64,000 bases of DNA from Streptomyces sp. NRRL B-1140 (GCF_001280065.1 NZ_LGEA01000114.1:62001-126000); one strand, 5' to 3'. Positions 33,867-43,649 are shown, counted from the first letter of the stretch. Made by a program: numbers and translations. The notes: generated from the sequence alone by a model not told the origin.

Positions 33867-34835
33867 ATGGCACTCGGGTTCAGACGCGGCTTCACTCCCG
33901 ACTTCGACCCCGACTGCGGGGACACCGACCTCACCTCCGCCCGCCAGGACGTCGTGATCGGCCGCTGGCAGGGGCCGCGGGACCTGCTGGCCGCCACCGG
34001 CCGCGACTGGACGGCCAGGGGGCACCGGATCCGGCAGCTCGCACAGGTGTGCGCGGGCAGTTCGACGGTGGAGTCCTGGCTCTCGGCCGACCCGCACAGC
34101 GCCGACGCGCTGGTGCTGCGGGCGGCCACGGAGACCGCCCGCACCTTCAACGTCGCCATCGCCGCGGGGCGGGGCGTGCCGATCGACCAGCACCGCGTGG
34201 ACGCCGCGGTGCTGGCCTGCCTGACGGCGGCGGAGGCACACCCGGAGGACCCGACGCCGTGGGTGTCGCTGATCTCGGTGGCGCGCCTGTACCCGCAGGG
34301 CGTGCGCCGGCAGGAACTGGGGCGCTGGTGGGACGAGTTGCACGGCCGGGACCCCCACAGCGTCGAGGGGCACCTGCAGGTGCTGCACTACTACTCGGCG
34401 CGCTGGCACGGCACGCACGGCCTGATGTACGACTTCGCCCGGGACGCGGCCGGAGTGGCGCCGCCCGGCTGTCCGCTGCCGGTGCTGGTGCAGTACGCCC
34501 GGGTCGAGGAGTACCGCTTCGCCCTGGACGCGGCGCAGGGCAGGCACTCCGCCGTGGGCCTGTCCCAGCACTGGAGCCACGACGGCGCGGCGAGCGACCT
34601 GCGGCGGACCTGGCAGCGCTGGGTCATGGGCCGGAGGGAGACCGGGATCGCTCCCGGTGAGCTCCGCGACTTCAACTACCTTGCCCACGCGGCCTGCTCC
34701 GCCGGCGCCACGGACATCGCGGGTGTCCTGCTGGGCATGCTGGGACCCCGCGCGACGCGCACGCCCTGGTCGTACACGGGTGACGCCGAGAAACAGATCA
34801 CCAAGTGGCGCAAGGAGCTGCGGCTGGGGGCGTGA
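33867..34835 (+). CDS. Conserved hypothetical protein, helical
   Basis: This 322-residue cytoplasmic protein is not one I can assign. It is rich in Ala, Arg and Trp, with repeated helix pairs such as STVESWLSADPHSADALVLRAATETARTF and PTPWVSLISVARLYPQG, suggesting a TPR-like alpha-solenoid. No catalytic motif stands out. ATG 33867 lies 11 bp after the permease stop with GAGGGG upstream, so the two are likely an operon. Confidence 0.82.
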   Translation: MALGFRRGFTPDFDPDCGDTDLTSARQDVVIGRWQGPRDLLAATGRDWTARGHRIRQLAQVCAGSSTVESWLSADPHSADALVLRAATETARTFNVAIAAGRGVPIDQHRVDAAVLACLTAAEAHPEDPTPWVSLISVARLYPQGVRRQELGRWWDELHGRDPHSVEGHLQVLHYYSARWHGTHGLMYDFARDAAGVAPPGCPLPVLVQYARVEEYRFALDAAQGRHSAVGLSQHWSHDGAASDLRRTWQRWVMGRRETGIAPGELRDFNYLAHAACSAGATDIAGVLLGMLGPRATRTPWSYTGDAEKQITKWRKELRLGA

Positions 34836-34871
34836 GCGGCCGACTGTATGCTCCCGGCCGGGAGGGGCGTG

Positions 34872-35054
34872 ATGGCTGAGAACGGCTGGTACGAGGACGG
34901 CGACGTGGCCAGGGAGGCCGCACGCGCCCGCCGGGTCGCCTGGACAGGGATGTCAGTGGTGACGTGTCTGTTCGGCGCGGTCGTGCTCGCCGTGGCCGCC
35001 GCCGGCCTTGCGGTGATCCTCGCGCTCGCCTATGCCATGGCCGTCATGGACTGA
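34872..35054 (+). CDS. Small single-span membrane protein
   Basis: This 60-residue protein has a charged N-terminus (ENGWYEDGDVAREAARARR) and a single hydrophobic helix at about residues 30-57. Function unknown. ATG 34872 is 6 nt after GGAGG; GTG 34869 is the alternative. Its 3' end overlaps the convergent nickel transporter gene by 11 bp. Confidence 0.6.
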   Translation: MAENGWYEDGDVAREAARARRVAWTGMSVVTCLFGAVVLAVAAAGLAVILALAYAMAVMD

Positions 35055-36204
35055 CGCCGCCCTCCGGCCCCGCCAGGTCCCCCGACCATTTCTCCTCGAT
35101 GCGTCCGGCCCTCCACACCACGAGCGCCACCACCCAGGTGGCGAAGAACAGGGCGACGACGACGTAGCCGAGGACGTTGAGGTCGAGGCCGGAGACCCGG
35201 TCCCAGAAGGGGCCGTGCAGGCCGAGCCGTCCGGCGAGGAGGCCGAGGAGTTCGACGGTGCCGATGAGCAGGGCCACGGCGACGGACAGGCCGGTGATGG
35301 TGAGGTTGTAGTAGACCTTGCGGACGGGCTTGGAGAAGGCCCAGCCGTAGGCGAAGTTCATGAACGAGCCGTCGACGGTGTCGAGCAGGCACATGCCCGC
35401 CGCGAACAGGACGGGCAGACAAAGGATCGCGTACCAGGGCAGTCCGGAGGCGGCGCCGGAGCCGGCCAGGACGAGCAGGGCGATCTCGGTGGCGGTGTCG
35501 AAGCCGAGGCCGAACAGCAGGCCCAGCGGATACATGTGCCAGGGCCTGGAAACCGACTTCATGACGCGGCCCAGCAGGCGGTTCATGAACCCGCGGTTGT
35601 TCAGCTGCTCCTCCAGGGCGGCCTCGTCGTAGCGGCCCGAGCGCATGGCGCGGAACACCTTCCAGATGCCGGCCAGGACGACGAGGTTGACGGCCGCGAT
35701 GAGGTACAGGAACGTGCCGGAGACGGCCGTGCCGATCAGGCCGGTGACGTCGTGCAGGGCGGAGCCGTCGTCACGGACCGGCCCGGCCAGGGTCTTCACG
35801 CCGAGGGTGAGCAGGAAGGCCAGGGCGAAGACGACGCTGGAGTGGCCGAGGGAGAACCAGAAGCCCACGGACAGGGGCCGCTGCCCCTCTCCCATCAGCT
35901 TGCGGGTGGTGTTGTCGATGGCGGCGATGTGGTCGGCGTCGAAGGCGTGCCGCATGCCGAGCGTGTACGCGGTGACGCCGATGCCGATGCCGAAGCTCTG
36001 CGATCCGATGGCGTGGTGCTCCGGGGCGACGATCGCGACGAGGGTGAACCAGCCGATCACGTGCAGGGCCAGGATGAAGGCCGCCATCCCCCCGGCCCTG
36101 GTCCACTCCCGCCGCGTCATGGAGATGCGGACGCGGCGCCGGGCCGTGCGTCGGGCGGGGGCCGGGGCGGGGAGGCGCGGAGTGGACCCAGGGGCGGCCG
36201 TCAT
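35044..36204 (-). CDS. NiCoT-family nickel/cobalt transporter
   Basis: This 386-residue inner-membrane permease has about eight helices and imports Ni2+ or Co2+. The diagnostic helix 2 motif RHAFDADHIAAIDNTTRK (HX4DH) is present, as are the LGHSSVVF and LGFDTATEIALL signatures. Selectivity between Ni and Co cannot be read safely. Nickel in Streptomyces serves Ni-superoxide dismutase, urease and hydrogenase; none is nearby. A palindrome upstream could be a metal-responsive operator. Confidence 0.93.
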   Translation of the reverse strand: MTAAPGSTPRLPAPAPARRTARRRVRISMTRREWTRAGGMAAFILALHVIGWFTLVAIVAPEHHAIGSQSFGIGIGVTAYTLGMRHAFDADHIAAIDNTTRKLMGEGQRPLSVGFWFSLGHSSVVFALAFLLTLGVKTLAGPVRDDGSALHDVTGLIGTAVSGTFLYLIAAVNLVVLAGIWKVFRAMRSGRYDEAALEEQLNNRGFMNRLLGRVMKSVSRPWHMYPLGLLFGLGFDTATEIALLVLAGSGAASGLPWYAILCLPVLFAAGMCLLDTVDGSFMNFAYGWAFSKPVRKVYYNLTITGLSVAVALLIGTVELLGLLAGRLGLHGPFWDRVSGLDLNVLGYVVVALFFATWVVALVVWRAGRIEEKWSGDLAGPEGGVSP

Positions 36205-36268
36205 CGGGGGGAGGTCTTTCTGTCGGACGGACGGCTGCGGTGAACAGCCTCGTGCCATCCTTCTGTAC

Positions 36269-36285
36269 CTGCAAGTGATGTGCAG
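36269..36285. promoter_or_regulatory. Inverted repeat upstream of the nickel transporter gene
   Basis: CTGCA (36269-36273) and TGCAG (36281-36285) are separated by 7 nt, about 65 bp before the start codon. The spacing and TGCA half-sites loosely recall Nur (nickel-responsive Fur-family) boxes. Weak evidence. Confidence 0.25.
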
Positions 36286-36362
36286 TAAAGCCCGTGACAG
36301 GTCTTGTCCATGGAACCGAAAATTCCGCCGGACCGGCGCCGGGCAGCCGGGCCGGCCGGGTG

Positions 36363-37211
36363 TCAGATCTCGGCGTTCGGTCCGTCCGGGCGGCTGTGCC
36401 GTTGCTCGACCATCTCTCTGCTGAGCTGCTCCGTCTCCGCCTCGGCCAGCCGCTCGAAGCCGTCCTCGGTGATGACCGAGACGATCGGGTAGATGCGGCG
36501 GGTGAGGTCGGGGCCGCCGGTCGCCGAGTCGTCGTCCGCCGCGTCGTACAGCGCCTGCAGGGCCGCCAGAGCCGCCTCGCGGCGGGACATGCCCGGGCGG
36601 TACAGCTTCTTCAGCGCGCCCCGCGCATAGGGCGATCCGGAGCCCTCGGCGTGGAAGCCGGACTTCTCGTAGCGGCCGCCGGCGACGTCGAAGGAGAAGA
36701 TGCGGCCCTGCCGCCCCTCGGGGGCCGTGGGGTCGTAGCCGGCGAGCAGCGGGACGACCGCGAGGCCCTGCATGGCCTGGCCCAGGTTGTTGCGGATCAT
36801 GGCGGCCAGCCGGGTCGCCTTCGCGGCGAGGGTCATGGGGATGCCCTCGATCTTCTCGAAGTGCGCCAGTTCGACCTGGTACAGCCTCACCAGGTCCACC
36901 GCGAGCCCGACCGTGCCCGCGAAGGCGACCGCGCAGTGGTCGTCCGCGGGGTGCACCTTCTCCAGGTCGCGCTGGGCGATCAGGTTGCCCATCGTCGCCC
37001 GCCGGTCGCCCGCGATCAGTACGCCGTCCCGGTAGGTGAGGGCCAGCACGGTCGTGCCGTGCGGGGCGCCCTCGGCGCGGACGCCGTGCGGCAGGACACG
37101 GCGGGTGCTCAGCAACTCGGGGCGGTGCGCCGCCAGGAAGTCGGTGAAGGACGAACAGCCCGGGGTGAAGAACTCTTCGCCCAGTCTGCCCTCGTGGTCG
37201 CCCGCCGCCAT
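36363..37211 (-). CDS. Proteasome beta subunit, unlinked to prcA
   Basis: This 282-residue protein has the N-terminal-nucleophile fold of the 20S proteasome beta subunit. A propeptide of 52 residues ends in HG, giving autocleavage before Thr53 (TTVLALTYRDGVLIAGDRRATMG, with the conserved Asp and Lys/Arg region). FAGTVGLAVDLVRLYQVEL and GSGSPYARGALK are also typical of actinobacterial PrcB. The usual Streptomyces arrangement is pup-prcB-prcA beside arc/pafA genes; none of these flanks this copy. It is therefore probably a second beta subunit, whose partner would be a distant PrcA. Confidence 0.92.
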   Translation of the reverse strand: MAAGDHEGRLGEEFFTPGCSSFTDFLAAHRPELLSTRRVLPHGVRAEGAPHGTTVLALTYRDGVLIAGDRRATMGNLIAQRDLEKVHPADDHCAVAFAGTVGLAVDLVRLYQVELAHFEKIEGIPMTLAAKATRLAAMIRNNLGQAMQGLAVVPLLAGYDPTAPEGRQGRIFSFDVAGGRYEKSGFHAEGSGSPYARGALKKLYRPGMSRREAALAALQALYDAADDDSATGGPDLTRRIYPIVSVITEDGFERLAEAETEQLSREMVEQRHSRPDGPNAEI

Positions 37212-37285
37212 GCCGTTCCCCCTCGATCGTGACCGTCAACACGACTCCTACCTGAGTCGGGCGGACGGGAAACGCGGTCAGGGAA

Positions 37286-38764
37286 TCAACGGCGCGGTGC
37301 CACGCGGACGTCGAGGTCCGAGATCCGGTGGACGGGCCAGGACCGCGCGTAGCGGGGTGGCCTGCCGCCGGCCCGTGCCAGGTGGGCGACCGGGCGACGC
37401 TCGGCGGTGTGCAGGATCTCCGCCGCGGTGGTGTTCTCGTTGTTCCCGGACGTCGCACCCGAGGAGCAGCCGGTGTAGTAGCCGATCGGGATGGCCTCGT
37501 GGCCGGTGAGCAGACAGGGGGTGCGGACACCGAGCCGGTGCAGGGCGTCGGCGGTGCGGCCCCAGTCACGGCGGCTCTCGGCGTTGCGGGAGACGGCGCC
37601 GTCCAGCACGGCGAGCTGCGCCGCGAGATGCCCGGCCAGGGCGAGCGCGACGAGCGGGGCGGTCACCGGGCGCCATGCTCCGCCCGGCGTTCCGACCAGG
37701 TGCCACAGGGCGTCGGCGACCGGGATCGCGAGCAGCGCGTAGGCGGGCTGGAGGAAGCGGGGCGCCGCGTAGCCGATCATGAAGAGGTACGGCAGCGCCG
37801 CCATGGCCGCACAGGCCAGCGGGACGAGGGACCGCTCCAGGCGCCGGGCCCGGGCCGCGACGGTCAGTCCGAGACCGGCCAGGACGGGCAGGGCGAACCA
37901 CCAGGCGATGACCAAGGGGCTGGGCATCGACCCGGTGCACGGCCGGCACAGGGCCCGTCCGCCCAGGCTGCGCAGCTGGTCGTCGACGGCGATCTGCCAG
38001 CCCATTCCGCCCTGGATCCGGGAGGCCTCCGCCAGCCGCTCGCCCAGCCCGCCGTAGCTCGCGTACGCCTCGATCACCCAGGGCACGGCGCCCGCCGCGA
38101 GGCCTGCCAAAAGGACGAGGAGCATGCGCCGGTGCCGGCGCACCAGGGCGAGGACGAGCAGCGGCACGGCCACGTAGGCCGCGTCGGTGGGACGCATCCA
38201 CGCCATGAGGGCGGCGCCGGCCCCGAGGCCCCACAGGACCGCCGGAGAGGAACGCCCGGCCCGCGCGCGGAGGAAGCAGCCGACGCTGATCAGGGCGCCG
38301 ATCGCGACCCAGTAGTTGGGCATGGCCTGCGGGCCGTAGAAGAGGGTCATCCACAGCGAGGCGAAGAGGGCACCGCCGACGACCAGGACGCGGGCCGGGA
38401 ACAGGCCCCGCCAGGAACGCAGAGCCACGTACAGGGCGAGGCCGGACAGCAGGGCGAGGTAGACGCGCAGCAGCGGGACGGACGAGGACCAGGACGCGAC
38501 GGGCGCGACCAGCAGCGAGACGCCGCGGGAGCGGGGGGCGCTGAAGAAGGCCGCGGGGTGGTGGGAGGTGACCTGGCTGACGTAGACGATCTCGTCCCAG
38601 CCGAGGCCCAGGACGGGCCGGACGAGGACGAGCTGCGCGAGGACGAAGACCGCGGCCAGGACGGCGAGCGGCCGGTTGCCGCTCGCTTCAAAGGCGGCGC
38701 GCGGCCCGGCCGCCTGTGCGCGTCTTCGCCTGCGGACGAGGATGGCGTTCGCGCCATCAGGCAT
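37286..38764 (-). CDS. Polytopic membrane protein, glycosyltransferase-like (GT-C type)
   Basis: This 492-residue protein has about ten membrane helices and a C-terminal soluble tail. An Asp/Glu pair in the first extracytoplasmic loop (GLGWDEIVYVSQV) is where GT-C polyprenyl-phosphate-sugar transferases hold their catalytic acidic residue. The tail contains HEAIPIGYYTGCSSGATSGN. I infer a lipid-linked sugar or arabinose/mannose-type transferase, without a known acceptor. ATG 38764 follows AAGGGGCGG; ATG or GTG starts up to 38803 are possible. Confidence 0.75.
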   Translation of the reverse strand: MPDGANAILVRRRRRAQAAGPRAAFEASGNRPLAVLAAVFVLAQLVLVRPVLGLGWDEIVYVSQVTSHHPAAFFSAPRSRGVSLLVAPVASWSSSVPLLRVYLALLSGLALYVALRSWRGLFPARVLVVGGALFASLWMTLFYGPQAMPNYWVAIGALISVGCFLRARAGRSSPAVLWGLGAGAALMAWMRPTDAAYVAVPLLVLALVRRHRRMLLVLLAGLAAGAVPWVIEAYASYGGLGERLAEASRIQGGMGWQIAVDDQLRSLGGRALCRPCTGSMPSPLVIAWWFALPVLAGLGLTVAARARRLERSLVPLACAAMAALPYLFMIGYAAPRFLQPAYALLAIPVADALWHLVGTPGGAWRPVTAPLVALALAGHLAAQLAVLDGAVSRNAESRRDWGRTADALHRLGVRTPCLLTGHEAIPIGYYTGCSSGATSGNNENTTAAEILHTAERRPVAHLARAGGRPPRYARSWPVHRISDLDVRVAPRR

Positions 38765-38867
38765 GTTCCGCCCCTTACCCCGATGATCGGAAAACACGAT
38801 CAAGCTAACCCGCGGGGCGGGCAGGTGCAGGGCGGAACTCGGCCAAGTGCCTGACCCGGGGCGCGGG

Positions 38868-41222
38868 TCAGCGGGTGTGCGGGGCCCGGTGCGGGGGTTG
38901 GCTCGGGGCCGGGCGGTGGGTCAGCTCGGGGATCGGCCGGGAAACGGGGGCGTCCTCACTCACCGTGAGCTCGGTGCCGTGGTGCCGGATGGTCAGGGGC
39001 ATGCCGGAGTTCAGGGTGTAGGTGGCCTGGTCGGCGGTCAGTTCCACGCGCAGGCACCGGTCGAGGAAGCCCACCGTGAAGGCGAGCCGGCTGTACCGCT
39101 CGGGCAGGCGGGGCGCGAACCGCAGGGCGCCGTCGCTGCACCGCATGCCGCCGAACCCGGCGACCAGCGCCATCCAGGTGCCGGCCAGCGAGGCGATGTG
39201 CAGTCCGTCGCGGGTGTTGTGCTCCAGGTCGCCGAGATCCATCAGCGCCGCTTCGGCCGTGTAGTCGGCGGCCAGGTCGAGGTGCCCGGAGCGGGCTGCC
39301 ATGACGGCCTGGACGCAGGCGGACAGGGAGGAGTCGCGGACGGTCAGCGGCTCGTAGTAGGCGAAGTTGCGGGCGATCTGCTCCTCGTCGAAGTACTCCT
39401 CGAAGAAGGCACCGCAGGTGTACATCGCCAGTACCAGGTCCGCCTGCTTGATGACCTGCTTGCGGTACAGGTCGAAGTAGGGGAAGTGCAGCATCAGGGG
39501 GTACTGGTCGGGGCCGGTGCGGTCGAAGCCCCAGCGCTGGTAGCGGGTGAAGCCGGAGTGCTGCTCGTGCACGCCGAGTTCGTCGTTGTAGGGGACGTTC
39601 ATGGCCTCGGCGGCGTCCCGCCAGGCGGCCATCTCCTCCTCGTCGGCGCCGAGCCGCGCGGCCTCGTCGGGATGACGCTTGCACGCGTCGGCGGCGGCCA
39701 GCAGGTTCGCCCGGGCCATGAGGTTGGTGTACGTGTTGTCGTCGGCGATGGCGCTGTACTCGTCCGGTCCGGTGACGCCGTCGATGTGGAAGACGCCCCG
39801 GTCGTCGTGGTGGCCGAGGGAGCGCCACAGGCGGGCCGTCTCCACCAGCAGCTCCACGCCGACCTCGCGTTCGAAGGTCTCGTCGCCGGTGACGGCCACG
39901 TACCGCACGACGGCGTCGGCGATGTCGGCGCCCACGTGGAAGGCGGCCGTGCCGGCCGGCCAGTACGCGGAGCCCTCCGAGCCCTCGATGGTGCGCCAGG
40001 GGAACGCGGCGCCGTCGAGGCCGAGCTGGGCGGCGCGTTCCCGGGCGGCGGGCAGCGTGTCCAGGCGCCAGCGCAGGGCCTCGGCGGCGGACTTCGGCGC
40101 GGTGTAGGTCAGCAGCGGCAGCACGAACGCCTCGGTGTCCCAGAAGGCGTGGCCGTCGTAGCCGGAGCCGGTGAGTCCCTTGGCGGGGATGGCGCGCTGC
40201 TCGGCACGGGCACCCGCCTGGAGAACGTGGAAGAGGGCGAAGCGGACGGCCTGCTGGATCTCCTCGTCGCCGTCGATCTCGACGTCGGCGCGCGCCCAGA
40301 AGCCGTCGAGGTAGGCCCGCTGGTCCTCCAGGAGTCCCTGCCAGCCGCTGTGCCCGGCCGCGGCGAGGGCCGCCTCGACCTGGTCGCTCATCGCGGGCCG
40401 GGAGCGCACACCGGACCAGCCGTGCGCGACCAGCTTCTCCACGCGCAGCCGCTCCCCCGGCTCCAGGACGGAGGTGATGGTCAGCCGGGCCACGTCCACG
40501 TTGGACTCGCTGCTCGTGGTGGTCCGTTCGGGCCCGTCGACGGTGTGGTCGGCGGCCACGGCGACCCTCAGGCCACTGCGGCGGGTGCGGTGGACCAGGC
40601 GCAGCCTGCTGCCCTCGGCCAGGTCCTCCTCCGGCTCCAGCGGCGACTTCAGTGCCTTGGCGGCCCGCGGGTCGCCGTCCGGCTCGGGCAGGCTCTCGTT
40701 GGCGACGAGTTCCGACTGGACGACCACGCGGGTCCGGCTGTCGACGGGCTCCACCTCGTACGCCACGGCGGCTATCGCGCGCTGGGTGAGGGACACCAGG
40801 CGGGTGGAGCGCACCCGGACGGTCGAGCCGGCCGGTGAGGTCCATTCGCAGACCCGCTCCAGGACGCCCCGCCGCAGGTCGAGGGTCCGCTCGTGGGTGA
40901 CGAGCCGCCCGTAGCGCAGGTCGAACGGCTCGTCGTCGACGAGCAGGCGCAGCACCTTGCCGTTGGTGACGTTGATGGAGGTCTGACCGGACTCGGGATA
41001 GCCGTAGCCGGCCTCGGCGTACGGCAGCGGGTGCAGTTCGTGGACGCCGTTGAGGTAGGAGCCGGGCAGGCCGTGGGGTTCGCCCTCGTCGAGGTTGCCG
41101 CGCCAGCCGACGTGGCCGTTGGACAGGGCGAACACGGACTCGCTCTGCGCCAGGACGTCGAGGTTGAGTTCCGTCTCGCGCACGGTCCAGGGCTCGACGT
41201 TGTACGCCCGCTGTGCGATCAC
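38868..41222 (-). CDS. GH65 family disaccharide phosphorylase/hydrolase
   Basis: This 784-residue cytoplasmic enzyme belongs to glycoside hydrolase family 65, which phosphorolyses maltose, trehalose, kojibiose and similar alpha-glucosides to beta-glucose 1-phosphate. The (alpha/alpha)6 catalytic domain contains [11 protein letters not shown] and [15 protein letters not shown] with the general acid Glu488. The later [16 protein letters not shown] segment forms the phosphate/sugar pocket. The gene starts with GTG 41222, whose last bases overlap the stop of the beta-phosphoglucomutase gene (GTGA), so translation is coupled. The pairing with beta-phosphoglucomutase favours phosphorylase over hydrolase activity. 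Confidence 0.93.
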   Translation of the reverse strand: MIAQRAYNVEPWTVRETELNLDVLAQSESVFALSNGHVGWRGNLDEGEPHGLPGSYLNGVHELHPLPYAEAGYGYPESGQTSINVTNGKVLRLLVDDEPFDLRYGRLVTHERTLDLRRGVLERVCEWTSPAGSTVRVRSTRLVSLTQRAIAAVAYEVEPVDSRTRVVVQSELVANESLPEPDGDPRAAKALKSPLEPEEDLAEGSRLRLVHRTRRSGLRVAVAADHTVDGPERTTTSSESNVDVARLTITSVLEPGERLRVEKLVAHGWSGVRSRPAMSDQVEAALAAAGHSGWQGLLEDQRAYLDGFWARADVEIDGDEEIQQAVRFALFHVLQAGARAEQRAIPAKGLTGSGYDGHAFWDTEAFVLPLLTYTAPKSAAEALRWRLDTLPAARERAAQLGLDGAAFPWRTIEGSEGSAYWPAGTAAFHVGADIADAVVRYVAVTGDETFEREVGVELLVETARLWRSLGHHDDRGVFHIDGVTGPDEYSAIADDNTYTNLMARANLLAAADACKRHPDEAARLGADEEEMAAWRDAAEAMNVPYNDELGVHEQHSGFTRYQRWGFDRTGPDQYPLMLHFPYFDLYRKQVIKQADLVLAMYTCGAFFEEYFDEEQIARNFAYYEPLTVRDSSLSACVQAVMAARSGHLDLAADYTAEAALMDLGDLEHNTRDGLHIASLAGTWMALVAGFGGMRCSDGALRFAPRLPERYSRLAFTVGFLDRCLRVELTADQATYTLNSGMPLTIRHHGTELTVSEDAPVSRPIPELTHRPAPSQPPHRAPHTR

Positions 41223-41956
41223 TTCGTCTCCCCCAGTTCGGCGAGGTCCCGCACCACGATGTCGGCGCCGTGCCGGTACAGGGCGTCGGTCTGCCCGACC
41301 CGGTCGACTCCGACGACGTAGCCGAAGCGCCCCGCGCGGCCCGCGTCCATGCCGGCCAGGGCGTCCTCGAAGACGGCCGCTTCGGAGGGCTGGACGCCGA
41401 GGTCCTCGGCGGCGGCCAGGAACGTGTCGGGCTGCGGCTTGCCGGGCAGCTTGCGCTCGGCGGCGACGACGCCGTCGATGCGGACGTCGAAGAAGTGCTC
41501 GGCGCCGATCGAGCGGAGCACGTCACGGCAGTTGGCGCTGGAGGAGACGATCGCGGTGCTGAGCCCGTGCGCGCGGACGGCCTCCAGATAGCGCAGGGTG
41601 CCGTCGTAGGCCTCGACGCCCTCGGTGCGGATCTTCTCGAGGACGAGCTCGTTCTTGCGGTTGCCGAGGCCGTGCACGGTTTCGGCGCCGGGTGGGTCGT
41701 CGGGGTCGCCGTCGGGCAGGTCGATGCCGCGGGAGGCGAGGAAGGTGCGCACCCCGTCGGCGCGTGGCCGCCCGTCGACGTACTCGTCGTAGTCCGCCGC
41801 CTCGAACGGCCGGAAATCCGCGCCGTCACGCTCGCGCAGGAAGGCGTCGAACATCTCCTTCCAGGCGGCCGCGTGCACGACGGCCGTCTTGGTGACGACA
41901 CCGTCGAGGTCGAACAGACAGGCATGGATGCTTTCGGGAAGACCGAGCTGCGTCAT
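41219..41956 (-). CDS. Beta-phosphoglucomutase-type HAD hydrolase
   Basis: This 245-residue HAD phosphotransferase has the nucleophile motif FDLDGVVT (Asp16, general acid Asp18), the cap domain, SSSAN (motif II), KPQPDTF (motif III Lys) and [12 protein letters not shown] (motif IV). It should convert beta-glucose 1-phosphate to glucose 6-phosphate, the natural follow-up to the coupled GH65 enzyme. ATG 41956 gives the family N-terminus. A divergent P-loop kinase starts 113 bp away. Confidence 0.92.
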   Translation of the reverse strand: MTQLGLPESIHACLFDLDGVVTKTAVVHAAAWKEMFDAFLRERDGADFRPFEAADYDEYVDGRPRADGVRTFLASRGIDLPDGDPDDPPGAETVHGLGNRKNELVLEKIRTEGVEAYDGTLRYLEAVRAHGLSTAIVSSSANCRDVLRSIGAEHFFDVRIDGVVAAERKLPGKPQPDTFLAAAEDLGVQPSEAAVFEDALAGMDAGRAGRFGYVVGVDRVGQTDALYRHGADIVVRDLAELGETK

Positions 41957-42069
41957 ACAGGACCGGTTCCCCTCGCGGAGATGTTCCAGTGAGTGGCGCA
42001 CGCCACACGCCGTGGGCGCGAGGGGGGCGCCCGGCGCCGGAACCCGGCACCGGGTGACAGACTCTCCCT

Positions 42070-42726
42070 GTGCCGCTCACCTTCGACGACCTCCTCCAGC
42101 GCGCCCGGGCCCTCCCCCGGGGCGGCCGGCGCGCGATCCTCGGGATCGCGGGCAGTCCCGGGGCGGGCAAGTCGACGCTCGCCGAGCATCTGGTGCGGGA
42201 GCTGAACGGCAACGGTGAGCCCTGGGTCGCGCATGTCCCCATGGACGGCTTCCACCTCGCCGACGCCGAACTGGAGCGCCTCGGCCGCCGGGACCGCAAG
42301 GGAGCGCCCGACACGTTCGACGCGGCCGGGTACGCGGACCTGCTGCGGCGGCTGCGCGAAGAGACGGACGACGACACCGTGTACGCACCCGGCTTTGAAC
42401 GGGTCCTGGAGCAGCCCATCGCGGGCATGATCCCCATCCCGCCCACGGCCCGGCTCATCGTGACGGAGGGCAATTACCTGCTCCTGGACACCGGTGCCTG
42501 GGCCAGGGTCCTGCCGCGGCTCGACGAGGTGTGGTTCTGTGAGTTGCCGGAGCCGGAGCGGATCCAGCGACTGGTCGCCCGGCACGAACAGTTCGGCAAG
42601 AGCCACGAGGAGGCGGTGGCGTGGGTGCGCCGCTCGGACGAGCGCAACGCCGAGCTGGTCGCGACGACCCGGGCGCGGGCTGACCTGGTGGTGCCGCAGT
42701 CCGCGCTCCCCCGCGTGGAGGCGTGA
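42070..42726 (+). CDS. P-loop nucleoside/nucleotide kinase-like protein
   Basis: This 218-residue cytoplasmic kinase of the uridine kinase/pantothenate kinase-like group has Walker [18 protein letters not shown] near residue 24 and [17 protein letters not shown], where the Asp and His bind substrate. [10 protein letters not shown] is the Walker B-like strand, and [13 protein letters not shown] is the lid region. These match the fructose/ribose-type kinase subgroup similar to E. coli YggC/FrcK. The substrate is unknown; its position beside sugar-phosphate enzymes suggests a sugar or nucleoside. GTG 42070 has no strong ribosome binding site. Confidence 0.88.
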   Translation: MPLTFDDLLQRARALPRGGRRAILGIAGSPGAGKSTLAEHLVRELNGNGEPWVAHVPMDGFHLADAELERLGRRDRKGAPDTFDAAGYADLLRRLREETDDDTVYAPGFERVLEQPIAGMIPIPPTARLIVTEGNYLLLDTGAWARVLPRLDEVWFCELPEPERIQRLVARHEQFGKSHEEAVAWVRRSDERNAELVATTRARADLVVPQSALPRVEA

Positions 42727-42885
42727 ACGCATCGCCCGCCCCGGTATGAGCGGCCGCCCTGACGAGACGGCGAACAAGCCCGCCTTTCGGGTTGGCGGCG
42801 TCGGTGACCAGGCCCTGTCGGAGCGCACGCCGCAGGGACACCGAAGTAGCGGCCGCGGGCGCCACCGCCGGCCGGCGCAGGATCA

Positions 42886-43023
42886 CTACCGTGCTCGGGC
42901 CGGAGCCATGGCGATCAGGAACGCTGCGCCGACGAACGCGGCGACGGATGTCAGCAACATCGACAGAATCACCGGGCCCGCCTGATCGGACAACCCGTTT
43001 CCCGGACTGCCGTGATGAGGCAT
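42886..43023 (-). CDS. Possible small membrane protein (45 aa)
   Basis: A 45-codon frame encodes a polar N-terminus (MPHHGSPGNGLSDQAG) followed by a hydrophobic helix (about residues 17-40) ending in APARAR, which is a convincing small membrane protein composition. Against it, its ATG overlaps the divergent acetyltransferase start and has no ribosome binding site; TTG or GTG starts inside are possible. The rest of the 42727-43033 gap shows nothing I can support. Confidence 0.3.
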   Translation of the reverse strand: MPHHGSPGNGLSDQAGPVILSMLLTSVAAFVGAAFLIAMAPARAR

Positions 43024-43033
43024 GATCGACGGC

Positions 43034-43543
43034 ATGATCAGGGACGCCACCGTGAACGACATCCCCGAGATCCGCGCGATGATCCGCGAACTCGCCGCGT
43101 ACGAACGGGCCGCGGAACAGGCCGTGGCCACCGAGGAGCAGCTGCGTGCGGCACTGTTCGGCGAGCACCCGGCCGCCTTCGCGTCGATCGCCGAGGACGA
43201 CGACACGGGCGAGGCCATGGGCTACGCCTTGTGGTTCCCGCGCTTCTCCACCTGGACGGGCACGCGCGGCATGCATCTGGAGGACCTGTACATCCGCCCG
43301 CAGGCCCGCGGCGCAGGGCACGGCAAGGCCCTCCTCGCGGCTCTGGCCGCGACCTGCCGGCGCAACGGGTACGACCGCTTCGAGTGGTGGGTCCTGGACT
43401 GGAACACGCCGGCCGTCGAGTTCTACACGTCGCTCGGGGCGGAGCTGCTGGACGAGTGGAAGGTGTGCCGGCTCAGTGGCGCCCCGCTCGCCGAACTCGC
43501 CGCCCGGGCCCCGGCCGTCGGCGTCGCGTCCGCCGGCGCGTAG
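43034..43543 (+). CDS. GNAT-family N-acetyltransferase
   Basis: This 169-residue GNAT enzyme starts IRDATVNDIPEIRAMIREL and has MHLEDLYIRPQARGAGHGKALL, whose R-x-x-G-x-G/A loop binds acetyl-CoA, followed by NGYDRFEWWVLDWNTPAVEFYTSLGA. This is the pattern of diamine/amine acetyltransferase-like members. ATG 43034 gives the common N-terminus; ATG 43022 adds four residues and lies almost on a GAGG, so the start is uncertain. Confidence 0.9.
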   Translation: MIRDATVNDIPEIRAMIRELAAYERAAEQAVATEEQLRAALFGEHPAAFASIAEDDDTGEAMGYALWFPRFSTWTGTRGMHLEDLYIRPQARGAGHGKALLAALAATCRRNGYDRFEWWVLDWNTPAVEFYTSLGAELLDEWKVCRLSGAPLAELAARAPAVGVASAGA

Positions 43544-43649
43544 GGGAGATGCGCGTGCATCCCCTGTGACCGAGGTGATCGAGACCCACGGCGTGCCGGC
43601 GCGCCTCGCGCCGCCCTGGACGACGAGGACTTGGGTGTCGGCGCCCCGT

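Noticed and set aside
35032..36243. 403-codon frame opposite the nickel transporter gene
   Set aside because: The Glu/Gly/Gln-rich composition is the complement of membrane-helix codons; the minus strand carries HX4DH.
36205..36362. Cobalamin riboswitch before the NiCoT gene
   Set aside because: The leader is only about 150 bases including the upstream gene's gap and I could not find a B12-box-like conserved segment.
38847..40838. 663-codon frame opposite the GH65 gene
   Set aside because: It is a Gly/Val-rich shadow of the GH65 gene with no domain.
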